A stretch of DNA of 36,927 nucleotides from Symbiodinium natans (taxonomy: Eukaryota; Sar; Dinophyceae; Suessiales; Symbiodiniaceae), in contig CAJNDS010001071.1 in the NCBI GenBank assembly GCA_905221605.1, forward strand, positions 1-36,927, given 5' to 3'. This document shows positions 1-11,145 of this stretch, piece after piece; the first letter of the stretch is position 1; each line of letters opens with the position of its first letter. The notes under the pieces are model-generated. The model saw only the letters and a list, made by a program, of their open reading frames with translations, ran no database searches and was not told where the DNA came from. Both the position numbers and the translations under genes were made by a program.

Positions 1-672
1 GGGGGAGCGGGGGGGGCGGGGGGGGCGGGGAAGGGAGGGCTCGGGCATGCACTGGAGCCCTTAAAAACACTCCATTCTAACAGCAAGGCAGCGGGAGGGG
101 TGGGCAGGAGTGGGGCATGCACTAAACCCCTTAAAACACGCCAATCTGACAGCAAGGCAGCGGAGGGGGTCGGCGGGGGCGGGGGGGCGGGGGGAGCGGG
201 GGGGGCGGGGGGGGCGGGGGCAGCGAAGGGAGGGCTCGGGCATGCACTGGAGCCCTTAAAACGCAAGGCAGCGGGAGGGGTGGGCAGGAGTGGGGCATGC
301 ACTGGAGCCCTTTACACACGCCAGTTTGACAGCAAGGCAGTGGAGGGGGTCGGCGGGGGTGGGAAGGGCGGGGGGAGCGGGGGCAGCGGGCGGGGCGGGG
401 GGGCGGGGGCAGCGAAGGGAGGGTTCGGGCATGCACTGGAGCCCTTGAAAACACTCCATTCTAACAGCAGGGGTGGGAAGGGCGAGGGGAGCGGGGGGAG
501 CGGGGGGAGCGGGGGGGGCGGGGGCAGCGAAGGGAGGGCTCGGGCATGCACTGGAGCCCTTAAAAACACTCCATTCTAACAGCAAGGCAGCGGGAGGGGT
601 GGGCAGGAGTGGGGCATGCACTAAACCCCTTAAAACACGCCAGTCTGACAGCAAGGCAGCGGAGGGGGTCGG

Positions 673-736
<64 letters not shown>

Positions 737-1098
737 CGAAGGGAGGGCTCGAGCATGCACTGGAGCCCTTAAAACACTCCATTCTAACAGCAAGGCAGCG
801 GGAGGGGTGGGCAGGAGTGGGGCATGCACTGGAGCCCTTAAAACACGCCAGTTTGACAGCAAGGCAGTGGAGGGGGTCGGCGGGGGTGGGAAGGGCGGGG
901 GGGAGCGGGGGCAGCGGGGGGGGCGGGGGGGGCGGGGGCAGCAAAGGGAGGGTTCGGGCATGCACTGGAGCCCTTGAAAACACTCCATTCTAACAGCAAG
1001 GCAGCGGGAGGGGTGGGCAGGAGTGGGGTGGGAAGGGCGAGGGGAGCGGGGGGGGGCTGGGGGGGCGGGGGGGGCGGGGGGGGCGGGGGGGGGGGCAA
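1..1098. repeat. G-rich compound minisatellite
   Basis: Ten copies of a unit centred on GGGCATGCACTGGAGCCC (or a CTAAACCCC variant) followed by TTAAAACAC, a short CTAACAGCAAGGCAGCGG-type segment and a variable G-rich spacer of GGGGGC and GGGGAGC steps. Two sub-unit types roughly alternate, one with CTCCATTCTAACAG and one with CGCCAGTTTGACAG, giving a higher-order pattern that continues past the left edge. Long reading frames exist here on both strands, but they are Pro- or Gly-rich by-products of the repeat and I do not call them genes. The G tracts could form quadruplexes. Confidence 0.9.
674..733 (+). repeat. 60-nt G homopolymer
   Basis: An uninterrupted run of 60 G inside the minisatellite, far longer than the 5-9 G runs at the same place in the other copies. 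It may be real slippage expansion or an assembly or base-calling artefact such as poly-G filling. Confidence 0.9.
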
Positions 1099-1114
1099 GA
1101 CTATGGGTCTTCAC

Positions 1115-2621
1115 TAGCGCCTCCCCTGCTCAAAGCTCGGGTCGGCGGATATTAATATTGGTAATGAAACGAAGAGAAAGCACGAAATAGTACTTTTAAG
1201 TGGGGCTTTTGGGGGAACAAGACCAAAAGGCAAGGGTTACCAAGAACTAGAGATAGAAGTCATGAAGTGAAGAGAGTACATTATGAGGGCGTTTATAAAG
1301 AGCGTAGTGATGCATGAAACGCACTAATAATGTATGAACGAAACTAGAGAGCATATTAATTGTATTATAAGGAGTGAATAGGTGAACGACGCATGAATAG
1401 TGAACGAGCCCAGGTTTTGGATGAACGGGACAGTACCAACAAGCTAGTTCCAGAGCCGTGGATTGACATTAGAAACTGATTCACGTCCTTAGGTGCCAGA
1501 TTTCGTCCGGTCTCGAATCATGGCAGGCAATTTGTGCTGCTTGGTTAACCAAGTTTGTGAATTTCCATCGTCACCCTCCTTACTTATCATTTCGCTTGAT
1601 GGCATCGCTACCCTCAAACGAAAGCAGGACATGAAGACACGAGCTCAGAAACAGAAGTACGTGGTGACACCGAGAATGTTGTACGCATGTCGGAAGCGAG
1701 ATTGAATGCCCTGTGTTGGAGTTTCCACCCGCAGCCAGCAGAAGAGGCCTCTGCGCCATGTTCGCCAAGCAAAAGCCAAGCGTATCGCGGTTTGCAGATG
1801 GCTACTCAGGAGGGAAGACTCGTGGAGAGAAAAGGCAGTTACGCCGACTTTGTCATACGCATAGCTAGCATCATCCCCAGACTCGGACACGCAACTCAAG
1901 TTCCAGTCCTCGGACATTTGAACGCCATGGCCTTGGGGGGGACCAACGCGAATCTGGCCATCGACGCCGAGCTCAAAGCTGCTTTAGGCCAGGGGCGTCA
2001 GCTCCTGAATCTCAAAGTTCGGGTCCTTGAAGAACATCCCAAAACCTAAGCCCTAGAAGAATCGGTGGAGGCACGGAGACCGAGGAAACCCCGCGCGGCG
2101 TCCAGGCGACGGGGAGGGTTTCTGCATGTTTCCGCTCCGAGGGTGTAAGCTTAGTCGGGTTTTTCGGGGAGTAGGTAGAGTGAGGCCCTTCGATGCTCTA
2201 TCCGTTTGGGGTTGCGATCTTTCAGAAAGGGCAGGGTCCTGACAGTTCAGAATATCAAATTGTCTCAACGTCAATGGCTTGAATCTTCGGAGCCAGTTAA
2301 GGTTTATACGATGGTACGTGTTCAATAATCGTGCCTTCCTTCCCAAGGAGGAAGCACAAGAAACATCACACATTTCCAGTCATCCGTGCAGGTCCATGAA
2401 TACCGAGGGGACTCATGCAGTGCCCCACCCTAAGAAGTCCCCACATCGTATACCGCAGAGACTTCCCTGGAGTGTCCCAGATGATCCTTACAGTGCCGTC
2501 AAATGCTGAGGTCTAGACTGGGGATGTTCGAAGTTGTTTTTTTTGTTTTGGCTTTGGGTTTAGGGTTTTGTTGGTTTCTAAACAGTCGTACTCATGTTGC
2601 CTGTTTTCCTGCGAGTTGCAG
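1115..2621. other. Unassigned region
   Basis: No recognised gene. An open frame of 120 codons on + (1687-2049) has coding-like composition only near its end, around the stretch reading ALGGTNANLAIDAELKAAL at about 1926-2000. It could hold one exon, but I recognise no family. The AT-richer part at 1140-1480 shows nothing I can support. Confidence 0.4.
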
Positions 2622-2731
2622 GAGTGCTTGCCACCTCTTGTAGCAACGTTTCCGCACTTTTCGCCGGCGGCGAGAAGATCATGAAAGATGGCTTCTGGGA
2701 CACTCACCTGCGGAACTTGAGTTGGATGTGA
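2622..2731 (+). CDS. Possible terminal exon, unknown protein
   Basis: A plausible 3' exon: the acceptor GAGTTGCAG at 2613-2621 is followed by an open frame that includes VSALFAGGEKIMKDGFW and ends at TGA 2729-2731. Third positions are G/C-rich, unlike the flanks. I do not recognise the family and see no convincing upstream exon chain, so this could be the tail of a gene degraded or dispersed over 1.5-2.6 kb. Confidence 0.3.
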
Positions 2732-3482
2732 ACATGTGTGAATCAAACCCTACTATTGACATGTTGTGCCGAAAACCGGCGGGAGTAGGCACTGACTTTT
2801 GTTAGTAGTATACACGGGGTAAGAGACTCTCCTTTTTTTAGGAGAAGAGGGGCGTCGATTCTTAATGACACCCGCCCGGCACTTTCATATACTCTGTTCG
2901 TGCAGCGGCATTACACGTACTTTGTTTCTACGTTCATTTGCAGGATTTCGCGCGTCATTTCATTCTTTATAAATCCATTGAACTCCCCAGCTCATGAAGG
3001 TAGTACAACAAATGCGCTCGTAATCTTGATACTGAAGCCACTCGTTATGCTGTAGCTCCAAGCCTGACAAGAGCAGATTGGGACTGGAAACCTCAAGCAC
3101 AGATTTCAGGCGTTCAGGGCTCCCTGCAAATGCCGCAGAACCTGCGCAAGGTTCCTCCCGTATCTGAAGTGACGTGACGAAGTCATCTTCAGGAACCTTC
3201 CGGAAGCTTCGGGCTGGCTGTACTTAGATGCAGGTCAATGTGGACCTGGCAGCCGAGCGCCTGACGCTTGCGGCCGAGAGCTCGGGTGTAGCTGGAGTGA
3301 TTACGTGCCATCGTCTTTATCAGATCTCACCATGGATGGGGGTTGACAGTTCAGGGTTAGGTGTCAGAATTTTTCAGGATGCCTCCCCCACTTGTCTTGA
3401 ACCCTTTGCACGAATACCCGTACTTGTAGCAGGTGTCACTTTGAGCAGCCTACGTACAGGTTCGACTGCTGCCGTGACTGTC
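2732..3482. other. Intergenic stretch
   Basis: No gene recognised. An ATG at 3228 opens a frame continuous with the gene that I start at 3546. The 106 residues this would add look like non-coding composition, and the frame crosses the spliced-leader-like relic, so I treat 3228-3545 as upstream sequence. Confidence 0.45.
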
Positions 3483-3504
3483 CCGTGTCGAGCTGTGGCT
3501 CAAG
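3483..3504 (+). other. Candidate relic spliced leader
   Basis: The segment begins CCGT and ends TGGCTCAAG, the start and end of the dinoflagellate trans-spliced leader, with about 15 of 22 positions matching if one inserted base is allowed. It sits 41 nt upstream of the ATG at 3546 of an intronless gene. Such relics mark genes that re-entered the genome from a trans-spliced mRNA. The middle of the element is poorly conserved, so chance similarity remains possible. Confidence 0.4.
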
Positions 3505-3545
3505 ACATCCAACAGCTCGTGACGTGCTTGACCATTTATTTAGTC

Positions 3546-4247
3546 ATGGCCACAACCATCGTTCAGCTGCCGCCTGCGTTTGTAGGTGAGCAGGCTGTGT
3601 ATGGGCTCGACTATCGCGGAGGCCTCGCGCCTCCAGCGGATCACTGGGCCAAGACTGCCCACCCCATGGCCCCTTGGCCCCCTGGGCCACTCCAGCAGTT
3701 CCAGCAGTGGCCACTCCAGCAGTGGTGCTGGGCACCAGCTTCCCCAGCGCCCCCACCCATCATGAGCTATGCCGTTGGGCAGGGGCTGTGCTACCAGCCT
3801 GCCCCGGCAACCGCTTGGATACCTTTGAACCAGGCACCATATGAACCCGTGCCTCCACAAATGTTCTTTCACATGCCATGCCCTCAATACCAGCCGGCAA
3901 CTCCTGCATGGACTCCCGCTCCCCAAGCAGCGATGCCAATACCTCCGCCACCACCGCCAGCGCACTTCCCACCACCACTCCCTCCCACGCAAGCGCCTTT
4001 GCAGGCACCCGAAGCACCGCCCACGGCACATCCAGCATCCTACAAGGAGCAAAACACACAGAAGCCCCGCTGGGCAGACCTGTCGGAGGAGCCCCCAAAG
4101 TGGGATATCACAGATGTCGCGACCTCGTCCCAGGAGCCCCTTCCCACGCTGCTTCCCCGCCCTCCACATGGCCTGCAAGGGAAGGGGCGAGGGAAAGGAG
4201 GCAAAGGGCATGCCAAAGGAAAGGGGACGAGAAAGTGGCGCCAGTAA
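3546..4247 (+). CDS. Pro/Gln-rich protein with basic GKG tail
   Basis: Intronless frame of 233 residues from ATG 3546 (MATTIVQLPPAF) to TAA. The first half is rich in Pro, Gln, Trp and Ala, with runs such as PPPPPPPAHFPPPLPP around residues 145-160. A conserved-looking acidic/Trp segment KPRWADLSEEPPKWD follows near residues 177-191. The last 25 residues are basic and glycine-rich (KGRGKGGKGHAKGKG). Dinoflagellate genomes encode many disordered proteins of this layout, often with a CCCH finger; none is visible here. The tail suggests RNA or other polyanion binding, which is inference. A CCCH gene follows 732 nt downstream on the same strand. An upstream in-frame ATG (3228) exists, but I prefer 3546 because the spliced-leader-like relic lies between them. 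Confidence 0.6.
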   Translation: MATTIVQLPPAFVGEQAVYGLDYRGGLAPPADHWAKTAHPMAPWPPGPLQQFQQWPLQQWCWAPASPAPPPIMSYAVGQGLCYQPAPATAWIPLNQAPYEPVPPQMFFHMPCPQYQPATPAWTPAPQAAMPIPPPPPPAHFPPPLPPTQAPLQAPEAPPTAHPASYKEQNTQKPRWADLSEEPPKWDITDVATSSQEPLPTLLPRPPHGLQGKGRGKGGKGHAKGKGTRKWRQ

Positions 4248-4979
4248 GGGAAGAGTCTCGGCGCAAGCATTCCTGCAGGCCTCTCTGAATGCACTCATGT
4301 CGCAGTGTTTTCACTCAGCATGAAGCATGAAGCAGCAATCTTGCGTAAGCTGACGCATTCCAGGACCTTGTCTGAAGCCTGAAACTACAGAAGTCGCGGG
4401 CCACGGCGACGGCCCGATGCCTGAGAAGCGACGCAGCTCGAACGAGCAAGGCGTATCGTAGAAGAGGTGACAAAGCCCTCCCTCCGTCGATTGTTTCATC
4501 TGTGGACACTTCGCCTAGCGAAGGACTGCCGTCCGGGCACCCGCCAGAAATTGATGTGTCGCAAGTGCTGAGACCCAGCTCATTGCAGCTGCAAGCGAGT
4601 GCAAGCCCTACCTCCTACCCACACCCTCAAATGACCCACACTGGCCTGCACATTTGCTAGGGTATCTCTGAGGCAACCGTGCCCAAGGATGACAGGCAGC
4701 CGGAGGCAGTCTTCGAGGCCCACGGGATTGCCAGCCCCCCCGGAAGTCCCCCCCCCCCCCCCCGACGTCCCCCCCTTTACGAAGTTTCCGAAGTCTTCGA
4801 AGTCTCCGAAGTCCCCCCCCACCCACCAAGGTGCAGGGCATTGCAGGGCTGGAAGCAGCAGAAGGCATCAGCACATAAACTCGGCTATCTTGAGGCCCTC
4901 AGCGTTTCTGGCCAAGAGCTGTCTCTGTCCGCAGCAGTTTTTCGCCTGACAGGTGTAGACAGGGCTTTTGGTGCTTAAG
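4248..4979. other. Spacer between two intronless genes
   Basis: No gene supported. It contains C runs at 4736-4780 and a short imperfect repeat of GAAGTCTCC-like steps at 4780-4812. Reading frames here are broken or low in complexity. Confidence 0.5.
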
Positions 4980-5501
4980 ATGATGTCCCAGGCACCGGAA
5001 AGCTACGACTCCGGGGAAGAGTCCGACTCTTCTACCGAGGCCATACGTGCAGCAAACCGCCTCGTGCAGGCAGACCTTGGAGAGCTCCAAAACCCTCCTT
5101 GCACACAAAGCTGTCCGACGAATGCGATACAAACTCAGCAGCTCATAGAGACGCGCGAGGAGATGATAGGATCCATGCAAGTTTGCGTGGAATACGTGGA
5201 GGAGGGGAAGAACTGCGATGGCTCATGCACCCCATGCCTCTTCCGCCACAGTCAACTTGGATGTCCCAGGGGTGATGCTTGTCGGTATTGTCACGTGCAC
5301 GAGATCGGAGCGAACAGGGTTCCACATCGTCCGCGCAAGTCACTCCGCCACAAGATCAAGAAGACCGCCGAGGACCTGCTGAGGAGGTTTGACACGTCGC
5401 CAGAGCGCGTGCATGATGAGCTCCAGGTGGGGGCATCCGGCCCTTCAGTACTCGAAATGTGCCTGAATCCTCTGACCGGCGGAAGCAGTAAGGCAAAGTA
5501 A
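4980..5501 (+). CDS. CCCH zinc-finger protein
   Basis: Intronless frame of 173 residues starting at the tandem ATG ATG at 4980. The N-terminal part is acidic and Ser-rich (SYDSGEESDSSTEA). One canonical C-x8-C-x5-C-x3-H finger lies at 5235-5294: CLFRHSQLGC, then PRGDAC, then RYCH. A basic stretch RPRKSLRHKIKK follows immediately. This finger-plus-basic-patch arrangement is a large dinoflagellate family; in other eukaryotes CCCH fingers bind single-stranded RNA, so a role in RNA metabolism is likely but inferred. No intron, membrane segment or second finger is visible. The missing introns fit a retroposed origin, though no spliced-leader relic is evident directly upstream. Confidence 0.85.
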   Translation: MMSQAPESYDSGEESDSSTEAIRAANRLVQADLGELQNPPCTQSCPTNAIQTQQLIETREEMIGSMQVCVEYVEEGKNCDGSCTPCLFRHSQLGCPRGDACRYCHVHEIGANRVPHRPRKSLRHKIKKTAEDLLRRFDTSPERVHDELQVGASGPSVLEMCLNPLTGGSSKAK

Positions 5502-8500
5502 GCTCCCTGCAGCCCAAATTTCAACAAACCCCAACTTGCAGCCCCTCAGGTTTTGGCATCTGGCAGCAACTTCGCCATCAACCTCTTGGCAGGTGCTTGG
5601 TACCAGTACTATTTGAGACCGTCTTTGGAGCCTCGAAGCCTCAACCCTGAATCCAGAACCTCCCCACGTGCTTAGCTCCCAGCCACCGTCGTCAGAGCCC
5701 CGAAGCCAAAGGCCGTGTTCCCCGGCATCGGAGTGCTGGAGTCGAGGTGGCCAAATGTGGGGGGTAGAAGAGGTTTGTCTCCAGTGGAAGAGGTTTGTCT
5801 CCAGGGGTGCTTGGGTATAAGGATTGAGGCTGCAGACTTTAGCTTAACAGGGTTTTTAGATAAAGCTGGAAGCTGTTCCGGTTATTCTCCGCGGCATGCA
5901 GTACACATCGGCCCCCTTGATTTCAAAGTAGACGGTGGCCATCCATGAGCCCCGTGACTCATAGAGGTGTTCCGAACGCCCCCTGGAGACCCTTCATGCT
6001 GCGCCGGAAGCTTACCTCATACCTGCCTCTGAGGTGGCAACGGCGCGCCAGGCTCACCCTTTGACGGGAAATTGTGCCCAGGTCCCGTTGTGAACCCTGC
6101 TTATTTGCTAATTTACTGCTTTTCTTTGTGAGGATGTGTAGTAAGGTTACGTACAGACCCCTCCCACCGCCAAAGAGATTCAACATCCTAAGCCCTCTAT
6201 CTCTATCACCGTGCGTCTGCCAAAAACCCAGGTGGTTGATGGTGGGCCCCCTGGGGCCTCGACATTTCAATGGGAAGCAGCTCCCTCACAGCGTATGGCA
6301 AAGTGTACAGTCGTCAAGGTTTGCCAGTCCAGTCCCGTGACATGCGCTTGGATATCTGAGAGGAGAGGCTGATTCAGTGTACTGGTGGTAGTTTGACTGG
6401 TAGCATGAGGAGCACACAACATGTAGCGGGACTGACACAATGGGGTCATCGCATGCCGAAAGGTATCAAGATAGCCATGCAACGGCAAAGTTGCCACAGC
6501 TGCTGTGACCCGTCAGAGTCCTCAATTTCCAGCATCCTCGACCCCAATATCCTCAATATTCTCCAAAATTCCTCAGTATTCCTCAACAGTCTTTCTCCGG
6601 CCCGGGTTGCAGAAATGAAATGCAATGGGAGGCCTCGTTTATTTTAATTAGTTTGTCCTTGGGCTGATGGCGCAAGGACGGCCAGACTGCCCTTCTCGAT
6701 CGAGGCACTCCGTTCCGATGAACTTTTTCATTCCCGCCGCGGATCCGAACCTTTGTCGCTGCAACCAACGGTAGCTCTCTTTGCCCCTCGCAGCGTCATG
6801 GCCGTCAAGGGCTTGTGAGGAATAATGTGTCGGTCGCGTCGCGGCAGAGCGGCGGCCTCAACGGCCACGCTCTCAAGTGTTCTAAGAGAGTTTTGTGATG
6901 TCCGCTGCAGAGCAGAGCCAGCAGATTGAGTATTTTTCAAAGCCTCTGAGTGAACGAGCGAAAGGCTCAATGACTTAATGTGATTCTTGGTCCTGTTTCT
7001 GCTGGTGCGAATGGCGTTCCCTTGTGAAGCACCCAGTTGACAGCATAGGCATAGACCGTTTCAACGAGAGAAGGAAAATCGAGTCTGCCCAATACTGACG
7101 CAATCGGTTCCTGTTGATGGCACAACACACGGCATGCACTTTCGAGCAGCTGCGAACAGGCGATCAATGATCTGATGCCAGCAGTCCTCTGGGTTTGGGG
7201 ATTGGGCCGGGCTCCAGGCTCTTGTGGTTGCAAGCTTGGTTGGAAACTGGGTGCTCATCTCCTACCCCGACGTCCCTGAAGCCCGAGGCAAGCTGAACCC
7301 TTCATCCAAAGCCTTCATCCTCAACGGGTATGTAGAGGTTCTGCAAGTTTTGAATCTCTATCCCAAACCCTTTGGGGCTCTATGGAGCATATGCCCGCAA
7401 GAGGCTGTGGTTTCAGAGCTCAGCGACTCGCAGCCGTCGGACCCCAAGGCTGTGTCGGGTTTTTAAAGTTTGGGCTTTCCGGGGCTTGCTGATGTTGCCG
7501 CCCTCATCACGCAATTGCATCGTTTTTGGCGTCGTTTCAACATGCTGAGGGACCATGTGTACGTGATTTGCTCAGCCGCAGCCCGCCCCGTCCCCTTACA
7601 ACGAAGATATGCCGGTGCAACCGGCTCTTAGGGGCTTCGGCTTGAAATCATTGCTCAAGAGCTTAGGTTTTCAAGCTTCCAGTCTTGTCCTCCTTGGGCT
7701 GTAGAAGCAACTGCCGCAGTCACCAAGCCTCACTAGGCTTTGTGGGCCCTAAGCGCTCAAACATTGAGACGAGTGGCAAGCATCCGAGTCTCCAAGCGGG
7801 AGCTGTTGTGACATTGATGCGCTGCGTGCGAGCGCTCGCGCGCACACGTGTCAATGGCATGACAGCATAGGTTTACTTGCTTAGATCTTACATCCAGGCG
7901 GCAAGGCCGGAAGGTCCGGAGCTTGTTGATGTTTTGGGTGGCCGGAGCAAGTTTCCTTGCCTGCTGATGCTGATACTTGCCCTTGAATTGAAGCAATGTG
8001 ATCCATGATGCTCACTCAGATAGGGGCGAGCATCATCGAGACCTCGTGAAAGCGCTGGTGTGGATGATGCTTATGATGGGGCGTTGATGCTTTTGATGCT
8101 CACCGGTTCTCCACTGTGTCTTGATCAAGCCAAGTATTGAATTCACAGGGCTCGCTCGCAGCGCTGTTCTTTCCCCAAATCATGAGTGCAGGACATCTCA
8201 GGGACATGATGGGACATGTCCTTCACTGCTGTGATATGAGCCCCTTATCATGTCATTAAGCACTGTTACATTGAGCTGATCGCTGCAGATCCTCCAATTA
8301 CTTACTCCCCATTCTGAGGTGCTTGTTTCTGGTCGCCCTAGAGGGCGTGCTGCCAGACGCTGCTTCGAATGACTGGGTCGGGAGCTGCTTCTGTCCTTGG
8401 ACAGGGTGTGGGTAACGCGCTTCTCTCTGACCCTCATGTGCAGTATGCAGGCAATGATTGCTTGGACTCCTGCTGCTGAGATCTCAGCTTTGTGTCGTGC

Positions 8501-8909
8501 TACACAGCCCGAGAGCAGGATTTTCTTGGGAACTAGCCGAAGTGCCTCTAGGTTTCATGGGGATCGAGGGATCCTGCCTAGGACTCACCAGTGAAACTTC
8601 GGATGCTGTGTCGGGGAGCCCAGACCCTGGCCATTCAAAGTGCAGCTGGTCGTAGCTTGTCATTCCCTCAAGTCTGAACCTGGCCTTCTCCTTGACCAAG
8701 CCAAAAGGCTGCAAATAGGGTGGAGTGTGGGTTCCGGTCGGATGGTCGAGGGATTTGTTTGTGTCCTGATGCACCCTGCACGAGTGCTTGCGCGGGCTAA
8801 TAAGGCGGTATGGGGGGATAAAGTTCAGGGTGCAAGAGAGTGGGGGGTGTGTGGAAGGCGCATCGTCCCGGCGAACCCTGCGCGAGGAGTTTGCCCATCT
8901 CGACTTCAG
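5502..8909. other. Long region without assignable gene
   Basis: I see no exon chain or family motif. A 16-nt direct repeat AGAGGTTTGTCTCCAG occurs twice at about 5768-5804. A coding-like patch at 7250-7330 (SYPDVPEARGKLNPSSKAF) and others near 8640-8900 could be isolated exons or pseudogene remnants. No RNA gene was recognised. Confidence 0.4.
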
Positions 8910-8955
8910 GGAGTGACCTGGGAGTTCATGGAAAAGGCCCAAGAATCCTACAACC
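8910..8955 (+). CDS. Exon candidate, unknown gene A
   Basis: The acceptor CGACTTCAG is followed by an open frame reading GVTWEFMEKAQESYN, ended by a C run at 8953-8966. Codon use is G/C-ending and contrasts with the flanks. It precedes two further exon candidates on the same strand. The family is not recognised. Confidence 0.4.
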
Positions 8956-8995
8956 CCCCCCCCCCCAAAGCACCGGAACCTTCTTCTCTGAAAAG

Positions 8996-9040
8996 GATCG
9001 TCCGGTCGCCGATCTTCGGCGCCTCTATGCTTTTTTCGAT
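8996..9040 (+). CDS. Exon candidate, unknown gene A
   Basis: Bounded by the acceptor CTGAAAAG and the donor GTAGGG, this 45-nt frame reads DRPVADLRRLYAFFD. The previous candidate exon lies about 40 nt upstream. No family assignment. Confidence 0.4.
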
Positions 9041-9227
9041 GTAGGGCTCTGGGGGCTTAGGGCCTGTAGTAGACAATCTGGGCAAGCACGCACCAATGCT
9101 AAAGGATCCCAGATGGTGAGCCCCGCAACCCTCGCCTTCGAGCTTGCAAGCCGTGCTCCGTCAGGTACAACGCGACGGAACGCTCAGAGGACCCCTGCTG
9201 TTCTGGGCTGCAGAGAGTTTGGGGTTT

Positions 9228-9350
9228 ATCTAGATTTTTATGTATTTGTGTCTTTATGTATTTTATGTATTTATGTATACATGATCATTCATGTTTTTGT
9301 CATGCATTTATGTATCCATGCATGTATTTCTGTGGGTATGTATATGTGCA
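9228..9350. repeat. ATGT-type microsatellite tract
   Basis: Imperfect TATGTATT and CATGTATT repeats in an otherwise GC-rich setting, probably inside an intron between exon candidates of unknown gene A. Confidence 0.7.
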
Positions 9351-9722
9351 TCTGCATCTTTAGTCGCCTACCGTGTAAAGGAACGTGTGTACCTATACTT
9401 ATCGTCTATCAGAGTGGCGTTGCACTGCTTGGAGGGCGCCACGTGCACCTGCTGAGTCTGAAGTTTGCGGTTTTCTTTGAAGAGCGTTCGCCTCACAGGA
9501 GTCCTTGAGGTTCAGGTCCCAAGACACACCCAAATCCTGCAGTCCTGCAGTCCGACAGCCCTGCAACCCTACAGCCCAGTGTGGGTTTGGGGGTCCCTGC
9601 TTGCACGGGAGTCTTGCAGGTTACGTTGGCGCAATATGTTGAGAGCACCCGGAACCGCACCGAAGACGATCGGCACGCAGCCATGACACGGGCTGGGTCC
9701 TGAGCCTGGTGCGCTTCTTCAG

Positions 9723-9807
9723 TCGTGGATTTGTGCATCGTACTTGTGTCATTCTCCTGCTTCGGGCTCTTTGTGATGCGGCTCAGGATGAGCTGGACCA
9801 AGAGGAG
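9723..9807 (+). CDS. Membrane-segment exon, unknown gene A
   Basis: The acceptor GCGCTTCTTCAG is followed by a frame reading VDLCIVLVSFSCFGLFVM then RLRMSWTKR: a clear 18-20 residue hydrophobic helix with basic residues on its C-terminal side. The donor is GAG/GTCAG at 9808, or an alternative at 9820. TTTAGGG-type repeats start 20 nt further on. This is part of a multi-exon membrane protein I cannot name. It is separate from the gene starting at 11146 unless that gene has upstream exons. Confidence 0.5.
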
Positions 9808-9828
9808 GTCAGAAAGCAGGTGGGGAAA

Positions 9829-9863
9829 GTAGGGTCTAGGGTTTAGGGTTTGGGGTTTGGGGT
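9829..9863 (+). repeat. TTTAGGG-type repeat in intron
   Basis: GGGTCTAGGGTTTAGGG followed by GTTTGGGG variants, just downstream of the membrane-segment exon. This is the same G-rich strand orientation as the repeats found after three other exons. Confidence 0.8.
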
Positions 9864-10006
9864 GTTTCTGGGCAGAGTTCTGGCTATGCTGCTGCGGTAC
9901 TGGCACCTGCGGGCCTGGGAGCCAGAAACCTGGTGCAACATTGGCTCCAAAGCCCCATGCTCCCCGAAACACACGCAGCCCCCCTTAAACCCTGGCTGTG
10001 CTGAAG

Positions 10007-10078
10007 TCTGAGGTGGCCAAGGAGCAAGCCTCCGCCCCGAAGCTCCTTGCTGGCCTGGCGGCGCTGCAGGCCACCAGG
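10007..10078 (+). CDS. Exon candidate, unknown gene A
   Basis: After CTGAAG the frame reads SEVAKEQASAPKLLAGLAAL, predicted helical and alanine/leucine-rich, with strongly G/C-ending codons. It ends near CCACCAG/GAGGGG, which would be a GA donor. No family recognised. Confidence 0.35.
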
Positions 10079-11145
10079 AGGGGGTGGGGGTCCGGTGATA
10101 CGAAGATCCGTGCTTCACTGCTGCCCTCCGAAAAGGGTACCCCCCCTGAACCCCGAGACCTGAACCCGAGGTTTTTGCGGCTTCCGGGGAAGGTGGCTTT
10201 GGGAGTGGCTTTGAGCTACGCCGGATCTTTTTGGTAAAGATCCTCTGACAGCCAAGCCAAACCTGTATGTGTAGCTCTAGTACTGTTGACTCGAGAGACA
10301 CAGCGGTGGACACGTCGCAAGATGCGACTTCAACGCGAACAGTATTTGCCTACACTCTCAACACTGATCTTAGTCTCTCGCTAAAATAATCGGGTGGAGT
10401 ATTCTTGGTGCAGTCTTTGTTTTGGCACCACCGACTTCAACATTGCCAGACATTTTGATGACTTCGTCGAATTCTGTGAACCACACCAGACATTGTCCAA
10501 TTTGCTGCGTGTTTGAGTTTTCTTACTCCTCTCCTCCCACTTGCAAACAGAGTAGCCTCCGCCGACTTGCAAGCGTTCTGATCATGCAAGCAACCTGAAT
10601 ACTTAAAGGTTTATCGCTTGGAGTTTGAGGTGAGGCATATGGCCATACTGAACCGCAGTTTTCGAGAAAGGACTGACAGTGCTGGAGTGTGCAGTGTTCG
10701 GAGGATTCAAACGCCGCAACAAGCAGCTGAAGCTGCGAAATGCTGCGGAAGACCAATCTCGTAAATGCTGCATTCTACAGCATTAGAAGCTGTCAAACGC
10801 CTGGCAACATTGCAACCAACTATGTTCCCCAGTGTGGTGTTTCTTCGCTTGAGGTGCGGACACTTCCGTCTTTCGAAGACTGCATGAAGAGCTTTCTCGA
10901 CAAGATGGAGGGGTGCCTTGGAGTCGCCTGAAAAGGTTTTTCCAACTGTTGAAGAACTCAGTGCCAGCCACAAGCAGTGTCATGATTCGGTGACTCGCGG
11001 CCCGGCTCAGCCTGCCAGTAGCGAATCTTACCACCTTATCCTTCCGTTGTCTTTTCGTACACCACGTCGGGGACCCAGAGAGCGGTCGTTTACAGCGGGA
11101 TCGCCATGGGTCACGCAGCTCAACTGGCAGCTTCAGTGGTGAAAG
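10079..11145. other. Unassigned, upstream of membrane gene
   Basis: No gene recognised. A + frame at 10918-11142 has weak coding character but a TGA at 11140-11142 separates it from the ATG at 11146. It may contain the 5' untranslated region or upstream exons of the gene at 11146. Confidence 0.35.

Noticed and set aside
256-1114. Proline-rich minus frames and glycine-rich plus frames in the left minisatellite
   Set aside because: Produced by G-rich tandem repeats; frames differ between copies.
3540-4298. 252-codon minus-strand frame
   Set aside because: Shadow of the Pro/Gln-rich + gene; translation is Trp/Arg/Gly-rich reverse of its codons.
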